A DNA stretch of 58,388 nt from Oscillatoriales cyanobacterium CG2_30_40_61 (GTDB lineage Bacteria; Cyanobacteriota; Cyanobacteriia; Cyanobacteriales; Microcoleaceae), in the NCBI GenBank assembly GCA_001873365.1, contig MNYZ01000052.1, positions 1 through 58,388 of the forward strand, written 5' to 3'. The translations under genes were made by a program, and so were the position numbers. Below are positions 35,739-46,276 of this stretch, one piece after another. The notes beneath the pieces were generated by a model that was not told the origin of the DNA, ran no database searches, and saw only the letters and a program-made list of their open reading frames with translations. Numbering within the stretch: position 1 is the stretch's first letter; each line of letters opens with the position of its first letter.

Positions 35739-36293
35739 TCAAGCATTACCCAAAGTGGGAATCTCAACCGAACCCGAACCCCGACCCTGAAAACTCGGTA
35801 AATCCAAGCCACTGGGACGGCGACTTTTTTGGGCTAAACGATAGCTGACACTTTGTAACTCAGCATGAAGTTGTTTATTTTCCCGTTGCAGTAATTCTAC
35901 TTTTTCCATGACTTCATTCAGACGTTCTGAGAACTTCTGACGGTATACCCCAGGTAACTCCTGCACAACCTGTTCCAACATCCGAGAACGGTCTGTTAGC
36001 TCCTCCACTGACTGTCTGAGTTGATAGGCTTCCGTATCCCGTTCGGCGATTTGTCCTTGATAAAACTTAACCTGCTGCTCCATCTCTTGCAGTTGTTCCC
36101 GTAAAGCTACCATTTGCACTTGATGACGTTCGGAAACCTCTGGACTGGGTAATAAGTTAGCGTCTCCTTTTACCAAACGGAATAGTTCTTGAGATAACTG
36201 TTGAATTAACTGCTCCCGCATTTGTAGCTCCTCGTTCAAACGAGTAACTTCAGCTTGTAACTCCTGTGGCGTTTGACTTTTGGCTTGGCTCAC
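35739..36293 (-). CDS. Coiled-coil protein, unknown
   Basis: The 184-aa protein starts at a GTG (SQAKSQTPQELQAEV), with AGGAG 13 bases upstream. Residues about 8-160 are almost continuous heptad-like helix rich in Glu, Gln, Leu and Arg (REQLQEMEQQVKFYQGQIAE, QKFSERLNEVMEKVELLQRE). A short Pro/Gly/Ser tail follows. There is no signal peptide or membrane helix. It is probably a dimeric scaffold. It is divergent from nothing nearby; rpsF follows upstream on the same strand. Confidence 0.7.
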   Translation of the reverse strand: MSQAKSQTPQELQAEVTRLNEELQMREQLIQQLSQELFRLVKGDANLLPSPEVSERHQVQMVALREQLQEMEQQVKFYQGQIAERDTEAYQLRQSVEELTDRSRMLEQVVQELPGVYRQKFSERLNEVMEKVELLQRENKQLHAELQSVSYRLAQKSRRPSGLDLPSFQGRGSGSVEIPTLGNA

Positions 36294-36443
36294 GGTGACT
36301 AACGGCTCCTATAAATTTATTCTGTATATTTGTTTCTAAAATATCTCTGTTGTTCCCCATCGGCAAGGGTAAAAAAACCGAGTATAACAAGAACAGGGGT
36401 TAAGACTAGAATCTATTTCCATCTTTCCCCCTGTTTGCCTAAT

Positions 36444-36800
36444 TTATTCAGCCTCTTGAGATTCGGGTTCCGCTTCCGTGGCTTCGGTGGCTTCGGTGGG
36501 TTCTACCGTTACTTCTTCTTTAATCGTCAGATAACGGATAACCTCGTCGCTAATTCGCATGGATCTTTCTAAAACAGCGATCTGGGCTCCAGGGCCTTCG
36601 TAATTCATCTGGACGTAAACCCCTTCCCGATGCTTGTCAATGTCATAGGCTAGACGACGTTTACCCCGATTTTGGATTTGGATATTCTGTGCCCCTTGAT
36701 CTTTGAGCAGGGTTTCGTATTTGCTAATAGACTGCCCAACCTGCTCATCGTTGAGGTCAGGACGCAGAATATACATGGTTTCGTAAACAAAAGGCTTCAT
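36444..36800 (-). CDS. rpsF: 30S ribosomal protein S6
   Basis: S6 sits on the 30S platform and binds S18 and 16S rRNA. The core (about 1-95) has [20 protein letters not shown], the [20 protein letters not shown] strand region and [13 protein letters not shown]. The frame runs further upstream, but the ATG at 36800 has AAGGAG before it and matches the family N-terminus, giving 118 aa. The C-terminus carries an acidic low-complexity tail ([20 protein letters not shown]) partly built from a repeated GCTTCGGTG DNA unit. The usual neighbours rpsR and ssb are absent. Confidence 0.96.
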   Translation of the reverse strand: MKPFVYETMYILRPDLNDEQVGQSISKYETLLKDQGAQNIQIQNRGKRRLAYDIDKHREGVYVQMNYEGPGAQIAVLERSMRISDEVIRYLTIKEEVTVEPTEATEATEAEPESQEAE

Positions 36801-36957
36801 GCTGTGATTCTCCTTGTGGACGACTGGGCTTCTGGATTTAGAAGCAAGGATCTTTGATTGTATCAGGTTTGGGGTAGAAATTGAAATTATAGCCGTCGCG
36901 CCCATCGCTGTCAGAACATCAACGGATACTCAAACCCACAGGGTAAAGTTTTTTCTT

Positions 36958-37079
36958 CCCCATTACCCTGTTACTGAGCGAAGTCGAAGTATTACCTATT
37001 CCCTGTTCCCTGTTCCCTGTTCCCTGTTCCCTGTTCCCTGTTCCCTGTTCCCTATTCCCTGTTCCCTGTTCCCTATTAC
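36958..37079. repeat. GTTCCCT heptamer array with the same 22-bp module
   Basis: CATTACC units, then the GTTACTGAGCGAAGTCGAAG module (36970-36991, identical with flanks to 51-72), then about twelve GTTCCCT/TATTCCC heptamers. The array touches the stop codon of the Tic20-like gene at 37076. Confidence 0.9.
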
Positions 37080-37552
37080 CGAACTTGCATATAAACAGCA
37101 TCAGAAATTGTAGGAATTTCTGCATATTTCCCAGATAAAGACTGAATCACAGAATAGACAAATACCGCTAAAAGCCCCAGGAAGATCATGTTGTAGAGGG
37201 TTTCACCCACAAATCCTTGTAAAAGGACATTGCCGAATACCTGGAAAACCAAGGTACATAAAATCAGAACAATGTCAATTAAAATGGCTTGCATGGTATT
37301 AAATCGAATGAAATGGGGAATATTTTCATTGCGAACCACTAACATATATAGGCCAATAAACACAATAAATCCGGCGAAAGGAATGTATTGATAAAGAAAC
37401 ATCAAAGGAATAACCGGTATTGTAATCAGTTGTAAAACCGGAAACTGTTGGAATAAAAAGCGTCCAAAGGGCAGACCATCCATTAAAGGCAGTAGATAAG
37501 GTAGGGTGGCAAAAATGCGATCACGTACTGTCGTAGTTCCACGCCAAGTCAT
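37076..37552 (-). CDS. Tic20-family membrane protein
   Basis: The 158-aa protein has four hydrophobic helices (about 35-55, 62-82, 95-120, 128-148). Tic20-like features are RDRIFATLPYLLPLMDGLPF near the start, NIPHFIRFNTMQAILIDIVL in the middle, and IPTISDAVYMQVR at the end. The ATG at 37552 has AGGAG upstream; the frame is open 21 codons further. In plastids Tic20 is part of the inner-envelope import channel. The cyanobacterial relatives have no settled function. Confidence 0.85.
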   Translation of the reverse strand: MTWRGTTTVRDRIFATLPYLLPLMDGLPFGRFLFQQFPVLQLITIPVIPLMFLYQYIPFAGFIVFIGLYMLVVRNENIPHFIRFNTMQAILIDIVLILCTLVFQVFGNVLLQGFVGETLYNMIFLGLLAVFVYSVIQSLSGKYAEIPTISDAVYMQVR

Positions 37553-37623
37553 AACCAATTCTCCTGAGTATCTCTTAAACCCAGGATAGCGCAGTCCCAG
37601 AGATTGGGGGATCAAAAATTGAT

Positions 37624-37806
37624 TTATGGAATATTAGCAATGCGGAAGCCCATCTGACATTCATACTGACTCGGTTGATTGTCAATACAGGGACGAACCA
37701 AATGTCCACAGGACAACTGACCGCCTCTCCAACGAGGTTGACCGCTTTGATCGGCTAATAAACATCCCTGACAAACTTGCTGAGAAGCAAGTATCTGGTT
37801 ATCCAT
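37624..37806 (-). CDS. Small Cys-rich protein, possible metal binder
   Basis: The 60-aa protein (using MDNQILASQQ as start; the frame allows five more residues) has five Cys: VCQGCLLADQ, LSCGHLVRPC and YECQMGF. The CxxC plus CGH and C spacing resembles a small zinc-binding fold. No signal peptide is seen. I do not recognise the family. It may share a transcript with the Tic20-like gene 71 bases downstream. Confidence 0.6.
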   Translation of the reverse strand: MDNQILASQQVCQGCLLADQSGQPRWRGGQLSCGHLVRPCIDNQPSQYECQMGFRIANIP

Positions 37807-38016
37807 CAAAATGACTAGCATAATGATTCCTCCGACAGACGCCCAATTATACTTCTATTGTAAGCCCACAGTTATAGGGGATTCGGCTAAATGAGTCACA
37901 ACTTAACACAATGTTGGAATTAACCATCTGCAAAGCAAAGTTATGATTTAAAATCAGGGATAATCCTAATCCGTTTGAATCGGTGATCAAATTGTCTAAT
38001 TAAGAGGAATTTTATT

Positions 38017-39300
38017 GTGAGTCGGTCTAACTTAGAAATTTTATCTGAAACTGATCCAGTAATTGCCGATCTGATTCAGCATGAACTCTGTCGTCAACGG
38101 GAACACCTAGAATTAATTGCCAGTGAAAATTTTACCTCAGCCGCGGTCATGGCAGCCCAAGGGTCGGTTCTCACCAATAAATACGCCGAAGGACTTCCCA
38201 AAAAACGCTACTACGGCGGTTGTGAATTTGTCGATGGCATCGAACAATTAGCCATTGAGCGCGCCAAACAACTGTTCGGAGCCGAGAGTGCCAATGTTCA
38301 ACCCCATTCTGGCGCCCAAGCTAATTTTGCCGTGTTCTTGGCCATGCTCAAACCCGGTGACACGATCATGGGGATGGACTTATCCCATGGAGGACATTTA
38401 ACCCATGGTTCTCCGGTAAATGTCTCTGGTAAATGGTTTAAAGCCTGTCATTACGGAGTTAGCCCGGAAACCGAACAACTCGACTATGACTTAATTTTAG
38501 AACTGGCTAAACAGCATAAACCCCAAATGTTAATTTGTGGGTATTCGGCCTATCCTCGGATTATTGATTTTGAGAAATTCCGCGCCATCGCCGATGAAGT
38601 CGGAGCCTATTTAATGGCCGATATTGCCCATATTGCCGGATTAGTAGCAACGGGACACCATCCTAACCCGATTCCCTACTGTGATGTGGTGACGACAACA
38701 ACTCACAAAACCTTGAGAGGGCCCCGGGGTGGATTGATTTTAAGCAGAGATGCCGAATTGGGCAAAAAATTAGATAAGGCCGTGTTCCCAGGAACCCAAG
38801 GTGGCCCCCTAGAGCACGTTATTGCTGGTAAAGCCGTGGCCTTTGGGGAAGCCCTCAAGCCAGAATTTTCCACCTATTCCGGTCAAGTGATTGCTAATGC
38901 TAAGGCCTTGGCTACTCAGTTACAAAACCGAGGCTTAAAAATTGTTTCCGGTGGTACGGATAATCATTTGATGTTAGTGGATTTACGTTCTGTCAATATG
39001 ACGGGCAAACGGGCGGATCAACTCGTCAGTGAAGTTAATATTACGGCAAATAAAAATACTGTTCCTTTTGATCCCGAATCTCCTTTTGTCACCAGTGGTT
39101 TACGCTTAGGTTCTCCCGCTATGACCACCCGAGGTATGGGAGAAACGGAATTTATCGAAATTGGGAATATTATTGCAGATCGTCTGCTCAACCCTGAAGA
39201 TGAAGAAATCAGCGAAGCTTGTCGTCAACGGGTGGCGACTTTGTGCGATCGCTTTCCCCTCTATCCCCATCTGAGTTTGAAAGTTCCCGCCTTAGCATAG
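38017..39300 (+). CDS. glyA: Serine hydroxymethyltransferase
   Basis: This PLP enzyme interconverts serine and glycine with tetrahydrofolate, the main one-carbon source; in cyanobacteria it also serves photorespiration. The 427-aa length is normal. Signatures are [60 protein letters not shown] and [16 protein letters not shown] with the PLP-binding Lys in [24 protein letters not shown] is in the C-domain. The start is a GTG with AGAGGAA upstream; no in-frame ATG fits the N-terminus. Confidence 0.97.
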   Translation: MSRSNLEILSETDPVIADLIQHELCRQREHLELIASENFTSAAVMAAQGSVLTNKYAEGLPKKRYYGGCEFVDGIEQLAIERAKQLFGAESANVQPHSGAQANFAVFLAMLKPGDTIMGMDLSHGGHLTHGSPVNVSGKWFKACHYGVSPETEQLDYDLILELAKQHKPQMLICGYSAYPRIIDFEKFRAIADEVGAYLMADIAHIAGLVATGHHPNPIPYCDVVTTTTHKTLRGPRGGLILSRDAELGKKLDKAVFPGTQGGPLEHVIAGKAVAFGEALKPEFSTYSGQVIANAKALATQLQNRGLKIVSGGTDNHLMLVDLRSVNMTGKRADQLVSEVNITANKNTVPFDPESPFVTSGLRLGSPAMTTRGMGETEFIEIGNIIADRLLNPEDEEISEACRQRVATLCDRFPLYPHLSLKVPALA

Positions 39301-39340
39301 TGGGATTTTGATCAATCTTAGATCACTATTTTTTGAAGTT

Positions 39341-39382
39341 AGCGATCGCTCTTGAGTCTATCAAAAGTGCGATCGTTTTTTC
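39341..39382 (+). terminator. HIP1-based terminator after glyA
   Basis: CGATCGC inside AGCGATCGCT (39341) and GCGATCG (39369-39375) are inverted partners. The second arm is followed by a T-run (GTTTTTTCTTTT), as in an intrinsic terminator. It resembles the element after glgB. Confidence 0.65.
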
Positions 39383-39484
39383 TTTTATTAAATTTTTTTA
39401 ATAGCTTCGGTATTTAGTTTATAATGTGAAAAACGAAAACTATTTAGGTGTAGTTTTTCGGTAGCCAAAGCGGAGGATAAAGTT

Positions 39485-40195
39485 ATGAAAATCCTATCCA
39501 CAACAGTTTTTGGAGCCGCCACAGTGCTTCTACTAGGTTTGGGAGTCACGACTCCAGCCTATTCACAAAATCCTAATGATCTTAAACAATTATTAGAAAC
39601 CCGGTTCTGTCAAGGGTGTGATTTGAGAGGAGCTAATTTAAGCGGTACTCATTTGATTGGTGTTGATTTACGGGATGCTAACCTTACGGGTGCAAACCTA
39701 ACTAATATCAATTTAGAAGGTGCAGATTTAACCGGAGCAAACTTAACATCTGCAAACTTAGAAGGCGCGTTTTTAAATCAGACTGAATTTAATCATGCTA
39801 ACCTTACTAATGCTAATTTAACCGATGCTAATTTAGTTCAAGCTCAATTAGAAGGAGCAAATCTGTTGAATGCGGATTTAACTGGAACTGAATTTGCAAT
39901 TCCCACTTTACAGACGGCTGAACTTCCTATAGGTTCCGCTAAGGATTTAGGAATATCAGAAGAACTAACAATTGGACAAGATCCTAATAGTTTAATGTTC
40001 CCCATGGGGGGGCCAGAATTAGGTCAACCCTTTGAATATAGCCAGGAATATTTGGATGAAATAGTTAATCCAAATTTGAACCCACTTAAACCTATTAAGT
40101 CCGATCCTGTTCTCCGCCCGGATAATAGTCTTGATAATGGGATGAGAGGAGATGTTAGTCCATCGGGAATAGATGTTTTAGAGGTTGGTCTTTAA
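39485..40195 (+). CDS. Exported pentapeptide-repeat protein
   Basis: The 236-aa protein has a signal peptide (MKILSTTVFGAATVLLLGLG, cleavage after AYS, about residue 27). About 18 pentapeptide repeats of the A(N/D)Lxx type follow (about 45-135: GANLSGTHLIGVDLRDANLT and so on), which fold into a right-handed square helix. The C-terminal 90 residues are Pro/Asp/Gly-rich with no repeat. GGAGG at good spacing marks the ATG. CQGC (about residue 41-44) just before the repeats is shared by many cyanobacterial members. The location would be periplasm or thylakoid lumen; function unknown. Confidence 0.9.
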   Translation: MKILSTTVFGAATVLLLGLGVTTPAYSQNPNDLKQLLETRFCQGCDLRGANLSGTHLIGVDLRDANLTGANLTNINLEGADLTGANLTSANLEGAFLNQTEFNHANLTNANLTDANLVQAQLEGANLLNADLTGTEFAIPTLQTAELPIGSAKDLGISEELTIGQDPNSLMFPMGGPELGQPFEYSQEYLDEIVNPNLNPLKPIKSDPVLRPDNSLDNGMRGDVSPSGIDVLEVGL

Positions 40196-40348
40196 TCGAT
40201 CAATACTATTCGGTGTTGTTGTTAGAAAAAAAAATACAGTGACATAGGAAGAAACTCAGGATCATTTTTCCCAGCTTAAACTTTACCATTTCGAGAATTA
40301 TTCTGTATAATAAACGGAACTGTTTCGTGATGTAGAGTTAGGATAGCC

Positions 40349-40870
40349 GTGACTTCTCCAAGAAATTCATCTCAACAGCAACAACCCGAAAACCATCCGG
40401 CGCTGAGTGCTAGTTATTACACGCTGTTAGGGGTTCATCCTAGTGCAACTCCAATCCAAATTCGGCGCGCCTATCGGGAACTGAGTAAACTGTATCATCC
40501 CGATACGACAACTCTATCAAAAGCGATCGCCACCGCCAAATTTCAGAAACTCAATGAAGCTTACGCCACCCTCTGTAACCCAGATCGGCGTCAGTCCTAT
40601 GATCAAAAAATCGGCTATTCTCGATATCATTTAATTCAAGTTCCAACGGACTTGAATCAACCCTATTCTAAAAATAATCGTTCTTCTTCCTCCGCCTATT
40701 TAGACCTGACAGATCGTCCCCTTTCCTCTGGAGAAATTTTTTCCTTATTTCTGATGGGAATAACTTTAATTGGATGTATGCTGTTAGCAATTATTATCGG
40801 TTTAGCTAATTCAAATGGAGTTTTACAACCAATTACACCCCCGGGTTTAATCATCCCTTTAAATTTTTAA
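40349..40870 (+). CDS. J-domain protein with C-terminal membrane helix
   Basis: The 173-aa protein has a J domain (about 22-90: YYTLLGVHPSATPIQIRRAY, KLYHPDTTT with the HPD motif, KLNEAYATLCNPDRRQSYDQ). After a Ser-rich linker there is one membrane helix (about 130-155, IFSLFLMGITLIGCMLLAII). It would recruit DnaK to the membrane. The start is a GTG with AGGA upstream. It lacks the Gly/Phe and zinc regions of full DnaJ. Confidence 0.9.
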   Translation: MTSPRNSSQQQQPENHPALSASYYTLLGVHPSATPIQIRRAYRELSKLYHPDTTTLSKAIATAKFQKLNEAYATLCNPDRRQSYDQKIGYSRYHLIQVPTDLNQPYSKNNRSSSSAYLDLTDRPLSSGEIFSLFLMGITLIGCMLLAIIIGLANSNGVLQPITPPGLIIPLNF

Positions 40871-40900
40871 GCTGTTAAACAGTGAAACTGTATATCAAGC

Positions 40901-41009
40901 AGGACTTACGCACCCAATCAAAGAAACCGGGTTTTTTTACAAAAATACTTCGTTTTGACCCACAGATTCTCTAAAAAACCCGGTTTCTGGAGCCTCATGC
41001 GTAAGTCCT
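40901..41009. mobile_element. MITE copy C (109 bp)
   Basis: The ends are AGGACTTACGCACC and ATGCGTAAGTCCT. The internal stems are GAAACCGGGTTTTTTT and AAAAAACCCGGTTTC. With one extra base at each end, both flanks read TCAAG (ATCAAG if the next base is counted), a clean target duplication. It lies between the J-domain and DUF3143 genes. Confidence 0.88.
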
Positions 41010-41131
41010 ATCAAGGCTAGTCAGGACACTGATAATGTTAGGATTTAACTACTGAATAGCTTATTGGTTTTCAATGACAAAAAATGCTATGATCAGTAAC
41101 TAAGATAAATTGCTTCTCCTTCCTCTTATTT

Positions 41132-41404
41132 ATGACTTTGCCGAGTTCAGATACACCTTTATATAATCATCCCCTACCCGATATTGAAGAATGGTTACGC
41201 TCCCATGGCGGGGAACAGGATCGTAAAGAACTCCATTATTGGCGCATTGGAAACCAAAATTGGACAGCCGATTTATGGTTAGAAGTTGACCAAATTACAG
41301 TCCGTTATATTGGTGCTGCAACCAACGGTCAGGATCTTCAACGTTCGTTTAAATATTCCCTTTCCCGCCAAGATCTTGAGGCGGCTATTTTTGGGGGGCC
41401 ATAA
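41132..41404 (+). CDS. DUF3143 family protein
   Basis: The 90-aa soluble protein matches the cyanobacterial DUF3143 pattern as I know it: PLYNHPLPDIEEWLRSHGG, HYWRIGNQNWTADLWLEVDQ, then TVRYIGAATNGQDLQRSFKY and SRQDLEAAIFGGP. Function unknown. Its stop abuts the end of rimI on the other strand with no spacer. Confidence 0.8.
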   Translation: MTLPSSDTPLYNHPLPDIEEWLRSHGGEQDRKELHYWRIGNQNWTADLWLEVDQITVRYIGAATNGQDLQRSFKYSLSRQDLEAAIFGGP

Positions 41405-41998
41405 TTATTGGGTCAACTTTAAACAAATCTCTTGATACCATTGATGCAAAACTTGGGGAAAATGGGGATGATGCAGATCCCCTCGCCATAGAATTAAGGC
41501 ATCTTCTCCCGTATCTTGATAATATTTTTTACGAATTCCGGCTGGTTTAAAGCCAAATTTACGATATAAATTAATCGCAGGTTGATTAGAAACTTTAACC
41601 TCTAAAGTCGCCCGTTCTAGTTTACGTTTCCAAGCCGATACTAATAATTGAAATAATAACGCCTGACCTAATCCTTTTCCTTGATAGTCTGGATCAATGG
41701 CTAAAATAGTAATATGAGCTTCTTCTAAAATTGCCCATAAACAGCCAATTCCGATCAGTTTATCACCGGAATTTACCCCATGATTTAATTCTATTTTAGG
41801 AAATTGAAATTCTTCTAAATTCTGTTCCCTATCCCCTATTTCCTGTTTCCAGATGATTAAATCACTATTGGGACTATCTATTTCCCGTTGATATCCTTCC
41901 TTTGTCCAAAGTCCTCCTAAACACCGTTGATCGAGTTCCACCACAGCAGAAAGTTGATTTTCCGTTAACACTTTCAGTTCTAAATATTGTTTTCCCAT
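41405..41998 (-). CDS. rimI: Ribosomal-protein-alanine N-acetyltransferase (RimI-like GNAT)
   Basis: The enzyme uses acetyl-CoA to acetylate the N-terminal alanine of S18 or related targets. GNAT features are [20 protein letters not shown] (acetyl-CoA loop Q-x-x-G-x-G) and [20 protein letters not shown], then [20 protein letters not shown], the classic RimI ending. A Gln/Glu-rich insertion (about 50-75, with a GGGGATAG-like repeat in DNA) makes it longer (197 aa) than the usual 150. It is divergent from the 5-oxoprolinase gene, 54 bases away. Confidence 0.85.
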   Translation of the reverse strand: MGKQYLELKVLTENQLSAVVELDQRCLGGLWTKEGYQREIDSPNSDLIIWKQEIGDREQNLEEFQFPKIELNHGVNSGDKLIGIGCLWAILEEAHITILAIDPDYQGKGLGQALLFQLLVSAWKRKLERATLEVKVSNQPAINLYRKFGFKPAGIRKKYYQDTGEDALILWRGDLHHPHFPQVLHQWYQEICLKLTQ

Positions 41999-42052
41999 TT
42001 AAGCAAGTATCTTCTAATTAACCTTCTATTATTCTATTATATTGAAACTCTC

Positions 42053-45000
42053 ATGACATCTACACCCAAACAACACGCTAGAAAATATCAATTTTGGATT
42101 GACCGAGGCGGCACATTTACTGATATTGTTGCCCGTAAACCCGATGGTACATTAATCACCCATAAATTACTATCAGAAAATCCCCAACATTATCCCGATG
42201 CCGTAATTCAAGGTATTCGATATATTTTAGAATTATCCCCCGATCAAACTATTCCCGGTGAGTTGATTTCAGAAGTTAAAATGGGAACCACCGTTGCTAC
42301 TAATGCCTTATTAGAAAGAAAAGGCGATCGCACTCTATTAATTATAACACAAGGCTTCAAAGATGCGTTAAGAATCGGCTATCAAAATCGCCCCGATATT
42401 TTTGCCCGTCAGATTATTTTACCAGAAATGCTTTATGAACAAGTGATCGAAGTTGAAGAACGTTATACCGCCCAAGGAGATGAATTAAAACCTGTTAATT
42501 TAGAATTATTAAAACCCCAATTAGAACAAGCATATCAAACTGGAATTAGAAGTTGTGCCATTGTCTTAATGCACAGTTATCGTTATCCCCAACACGAAGA
42601 ACAAATATTAGCATTAGCCCAAGAAATCGGATTTATTCAAATTTCCGTATCTCATCAAGTTAGTCCATTAATGAAATTAGTTAGTAGGGGAGATACCACC
42701 GTTGTTGATGCCTATTTATCTCCTATTTTAAGACGGTATATTGATCAAGTTACTGCTCAATTAAATTGTCACCCTCCCTTAATAGTAAAAGAAGCAGGAA
42801 TAAAAAAAGAATTAGAGTTAGAAACTATTGAAAACAACAACTCTAACTCCCCCCTTTCCAAGGGGGGCTGGGGGGGATCAAACCCCATAAAATTAATGTT
42901 TATGCAGTCTAATGGAGGCTTAACCAACGCCCAAAAATTCCAAGGAAAAGACAGTATATTATCAGGGCCAGCCGGAGGAATTGTAGGCGCTGTTCAAACC
43001 AGTTTAAAAGCCGGATTTGATTCTATTATTACTTTCGATATGGGTGGAACTTCCACCGATGTTGCCCATTTTAATGGCGAATATGAACGACAATTTGAAA
43101 CCGAAATCGCCGGGGTGAGAATGCGAACTCCGATGATGGCAATTCATACCGTCGCGGCCGGAGGCGGTTCAATTTTAAGCTTTGATGGGTCACGATATCG
43201 GGTGGGGCCAGAGTCCGCCGGAGCCTATCCTGGGCCAGCTTGTTATCGTAATGGCGGTCAATTAACTGTTACCGATGCTAACGTTATCTTAGGAAAAATT
43301 CAGCCACAATTTTTCCCTAAAGTATTTGGAGAAAATGGCAATTTACCCTTAGATGCTGAAATTGTTCAACAAAAATTTAGGGAATTAGCACTAGAAATTC
43401 AAACCCAAACGGGAGATAACCGTACCTGGGAACAAGTGGCTACGGGATTTATTACTATTGCAGTGGAAAATATGGCAAATGCCATTAAAAAAATATCCCT
43501 ACAACGGGGTTATGATATTTCTAATTATACCCTCTGTTGTTTTGGTGGAGCGGGCGGTCAACACGCTTGTTTAATTGCCGATAATTTAGGTATGAAACAG
43601 ATTTTTATTCATCCCTATGCTGGGGTTTTATCTGCCTATGGGATGGGGTTAGCTGATATCCGAATATTACGAGAAAAAGCAATTGAGAAACCGTTAACAG
43701 CAGGTTTAATTCCTGAATTAGAATGGATTTTTTCGGGTTTAAAAATAGAAGCAAAAGCAGAATTAGAAAATCCAGACTCAAAAATAGAGATAATTTTGAA
43801 ACTCAATCTCAAATATGAGGGAACAGATTCTATATTATCGGTTAATTTTATCAGTCATTTGTCTACTATAACTAAACAATTTGAACAACAGCATCAAATC
43901 CGTTACGGATTTATTAAACCAGAAAAAATCTTAATTGTTGAATCAATAACCATAGAAATTATTCAACAAATGGATACCCCCGCAGAACCGATATTAACTA
44001 GGACAAGAAATCAACTACCCCCACCTATTGCTATGGTTCTGATGTATACCCAAGATGAATGGAAACAAACCCCTATTTTTAATCGAAAGGATTTACAACC
44101 TGGCGATATTATTCATGGCCCGGCGATAATTATAGAATCCATTGGAACCAATATTATTGAGTCGGGATGGCAAGGGGAATTAACCGAAAAAAATTATTTG
44201 ATTTTAAAATCAATTCATTCTATTAAACCTTCCATAGTCAGAGAAAATCAAGAGATTAAAGTTGACCCGGTAAAATTGGAAATCTTTAAAAATCTATTTC
44301 AATTTATTGCCGAACAAATGGGAATTGTATTGCAAAATACCGCAACTTCTGTTAATATTAAAGAACGGCTTGATTTTTCCTGTGCTCTGTTTAATCAACA
44401 GGGTCAATTAGTTGCTAATGCTCCCCATATTCCTGTGCATTTGGGGTCAATGAGTGACAGTATTGAAAGTTTAATTGCTGCAAAGGGAGAAACTCTCAAA
44501 CCCGGGGATGTTTACTTATTAAATAATCCCTATAATGGGGGAACCCATTTACCCGATATTACGGTTATAACTCCGGTTTTTAATCAATCTGGCGAGCAGA
44601 TTTTATTTTATGTTGCATCCCGGGGACATCAAGCCGATATCGGGGGAATTACCCCGGGTTCTATGCCTCCTAATAGTACAAATATTGCAGAAGAAGGGAT
44701 TTTAATTGATAATATTCAATTGGTTAAAGAAGGTAATTTTTTAGAAACAGAAATCTTAAATATCTTAACATCTGGAAACTATCCCGCCCGAAATCCCGCC
44801 ACCAATATTGCGGATTTACAAGCTCAAATTGCCGCCAATGAAAAAGGGGTTCAAGAACTTTTAAGCATGGTCGAATACTATGGATTAAATACGGTTAAAA
44901 CCTATATGCAGTTTGTTCAAGACAATGCAGAATTATCGGTACGTCGGGCAATTGATGTATTAACGGATGGTAAATTTAGTTATGAAATGGATAATGGGGG

Positions 45001-45793
45001 AATTATTAAAGTTAAGATTAAAATCGACAAAAATTACCGCAGTGCAATTATAGATTTTACTGGAACGTCTCCCCAACTCCCGACTAATTTTAATGCTCCA
45101 AAATCTATTTGTAAAGCTGCTGTTTTATATGTGTTTAGAACTTTAGTTGATGATAATATTCCCTTAAATGCAGGATGTTTGAAACCCCTAGAAATTATTA
45201 TTCCTGAAGGTTGTTTTTTGAACCCCCGTTATCCGGCCGCTGTAGTTGCGGGAAATGTGGAAACCTCTCAAGTGATTGTTGATGCCTTATATGGGGCTTT
45301 AAACGTGATGTCAGCATCCCAAGGAACCATGAATAACTTCACTTTTGGAAATCAAAATTATCAATATTATGAAACAATTTGTGGTGGGTCGGGTGCTGGA
45401 ATCAACTATCATGGAACTGATGGGGTTCATACCCACATGACTAACTCCCGTTTAACTGACCCGGAAGTTTTAGAATGGCGTTATCCGGTATTATTAGAAG
45501 AATTTAGTATCCGAGAAAATAGTGGGGGTTTAGGACAATTTAACGGCGGAAATGGTATCGTTAGAAAAGTTAAATTCCTAGAAAATATGACCGCCGGAAT
45601 CCTATCGGAACATCGAATTATTCCCCCCTTTGGATTAAATGGCGGACAACCTGGGTTAGTTGGTAAAAATTATATTATTCGTAATCATGGTACTATAGAA
45701 AAATTAGAAAGTACCGCAACAGTTGAAATGAATATTAACGATATTTTTGTGATTGAAACCCCCGGGGGTGGAGGCTACGGACACAATGATTAA
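42053..45793 (+). CDS. 5-oxoprolinase, fused hydantoinase A/B subunits
   Basis: The enzyme opens 5-oxo-L-proline to glutamate with ATP. It is a single 1246-aa chain with HyuA (about 1-710: [58 protein letters not shown]) and HyuB (about 735-1246: [54 protein letters not shown]). The ATG at 42053 is used rather than the frame opening at 41987, because [14 protein letters not shown] leads directly into the family core. An unusual insertion sits before FMQSNGG: its residues [18 protein letters not shown] are the translation of a dispersed palindrome (42849-42882). The frame is intact, so the enzyme may still work. Confidence 0.93.
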   Translation: MTSTPKQHARKYQFWIDRGGTFTDIVARKPDGTLITHKLLSENPQHYPDAVIQGIRYILELSPDQTIPGELISEVKMGTTVATNALLERKGDRTLLIITQGFKDALRIGYQNRPDIFARQIILPEMLYEQVIEVEERYTAQGDELKPVNLELLKPQLEQAYQTGIRSCAIVLMHSYRYPQHEEQILALAQEIGFIQISVSHQVSPLMKLVSRGDTTVVDAYLSPILRRYIDQVTAQLNCHPPLIVKEAGIKKELELETIENNNSNSPLSKGGWGGSNPIKLMFMQSNGGLTNAQKFQGKDSILSGPAGGIVGAVQTSLKAGFDSIITFDMGGTSTDVAHFNGEYERQFETEIAGVRMRTPMMAIHTVAAGGGSILSFDGSRYRVGPESAGAYPGPACYRNGGQLTVTDANVILGKIQPQFFPKVFGENGNLPLDAEIVQQKFRELALEIQTQTGDNRTWEQVATGFITIAVENMANAIKKISLQRGYDISNYTLCCFGGAGGQHACLIADNLGMKQIFIHPYAGVLSAYGMGLADIRILREKAIEKPLTAGLIPELEWIFSGLKIEAKAELENPDSKIEIILKLNLKYEGTDSILSVNFISHLSTITKQFEQQHQIRYGFIKPEKILIVESITIEIIQQMDTPAEPILTRTRNQLPPPIAMVLMYTQDEWKQTPIFNRKDLQPGDIIHGPAIIIESIGTNIIESGWQGELTEKNYLILKSIHSIKPSIVRENQEIKVDPVKLEIFKNLFQFIAEQMGIVLQNTATSVNIKERLDFSCALFNQQGQLVANAPHIPVHLGSMSDSIESLIAAKGETLKPGDVYLLNNPYNGGTHLPDITVITPVFNQSGEQILFYVASRGHQADIGGITPGSMPPNSTNIAEEGILIDNIQLVKEGNFLETEILNILTSGNYPARNPATNIADLQAQIAANEKGVQELLSMVEYYGLNTVKTYMQFVQDNAELSVRRAIDVLTDGKFSYEMDNGGIIKVKIKIDKNYRSAIIDFTGTSPQLPTNFNAPKSICKAAVLYVFRTLVDDNIPLNAGCLKPLEIIIPEGCFLNPRYPAAVVAGNVETSQVIVDALYGALNVMSASQGTMNNFTFGNQNYQYYETICGGSGAGINYHGTDGVHTHMTNSRLTDPEVLEWRYPVLLEEFSIRENSGGLGQFNGGNGIVRKVKFLENMTAGILSEHRIIPPFGLNGGQPGLVGKNYIIRNHGTIEKLESTATVEMNINDIFVIETPGGGGYGHND
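42849..42882. repeat. Dispersed palindrome captured in frame in 5-oxoprolinase
   Basis: CCCCCCTT/AAGGGGGG (42849-42856 and 42860-42867) is followed by GGGGGGATCAAA, the same right end as the intergenic repeat at 6746-6831. Here it is translated as part of the enzyme. Confidence 0.8.
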
Positions 45794-45834
45794 CCCAAAC
45801 CCATTTTATCCCATTCGTAATTCGTAATTCGTAA

Positions 45835-46269
45835 TTAAATCTGTTTTCTCATCACCAAACAATTACGCTGGTCATCTAATCGGATATAATACAATTCATC
45901 TGTTAATTTAGACATAAAAATCAGTCCTCTGCCTCCTTCATGTTCCAAGGGGTCAGCGTGCATTTGACGTACAGACTCTAAGGCTTTTTCTAAGTTAAAG
46001 GGTTCCCCCCTGTCCCAAATTTTTATTTCAATCCAGGGGGAAAATATCCGCACTTCTAACTCAATAGGTGTGGTTTCAGGTAAGCTGCGGTGGGCATGAC
46101 GAACAACGTTAGTAAATCCCTCCGTCAAAGCAATTTGACACTGATGCAAAATATCCGCAGGTATAAAATTAGAGGTAGTTTTTTCAAACCAAAATAACAC
46201 CTCCTCTAAGGAGGTTAAAGCGGTTTTAACCTGAAGATTTGATTGTGCTAGTAGTGCTGCATTACTCAT
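45835..46269 (-). CDS. RsbW-like anti-sigma-type serine kinase (GHKL ATPase)
   Basis: The 144-aa single-domain GHKL ATPase resembles RsbW/SpoIIAB. The N box is CQIALTEGFTNVVRHAHRSL, the G1 motif is WIEIKIWDRGEPFNLEKALE and the G2 motif is HEGGRGLIFMSKLTDELYYI. Such kinases phosphorylate a Ser in a STAS partner. The next gene upstream on the strand, only 7 bases away, carries a STAS domain. The ATG at 46269 is used; an earlier TTG is in frame. Its stop lies in an AATTCGTA repeat. Confidence 0.88.
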   Translation of the reverse strand: MSNAALLAQSNLQVKTALTSLEEVLFWFEKTTSNFIPADILHQCQIALTEGFTNVVRHAHRSLPETTPIELEVRIFSPWIEIKIWDRGEPFNLEKALESVRQMHADPLEHEGGRGLIFMSKLTDELYYIRLDDQRNCLVMRKQI

Positions 46270-46276
46270 CAATTAT

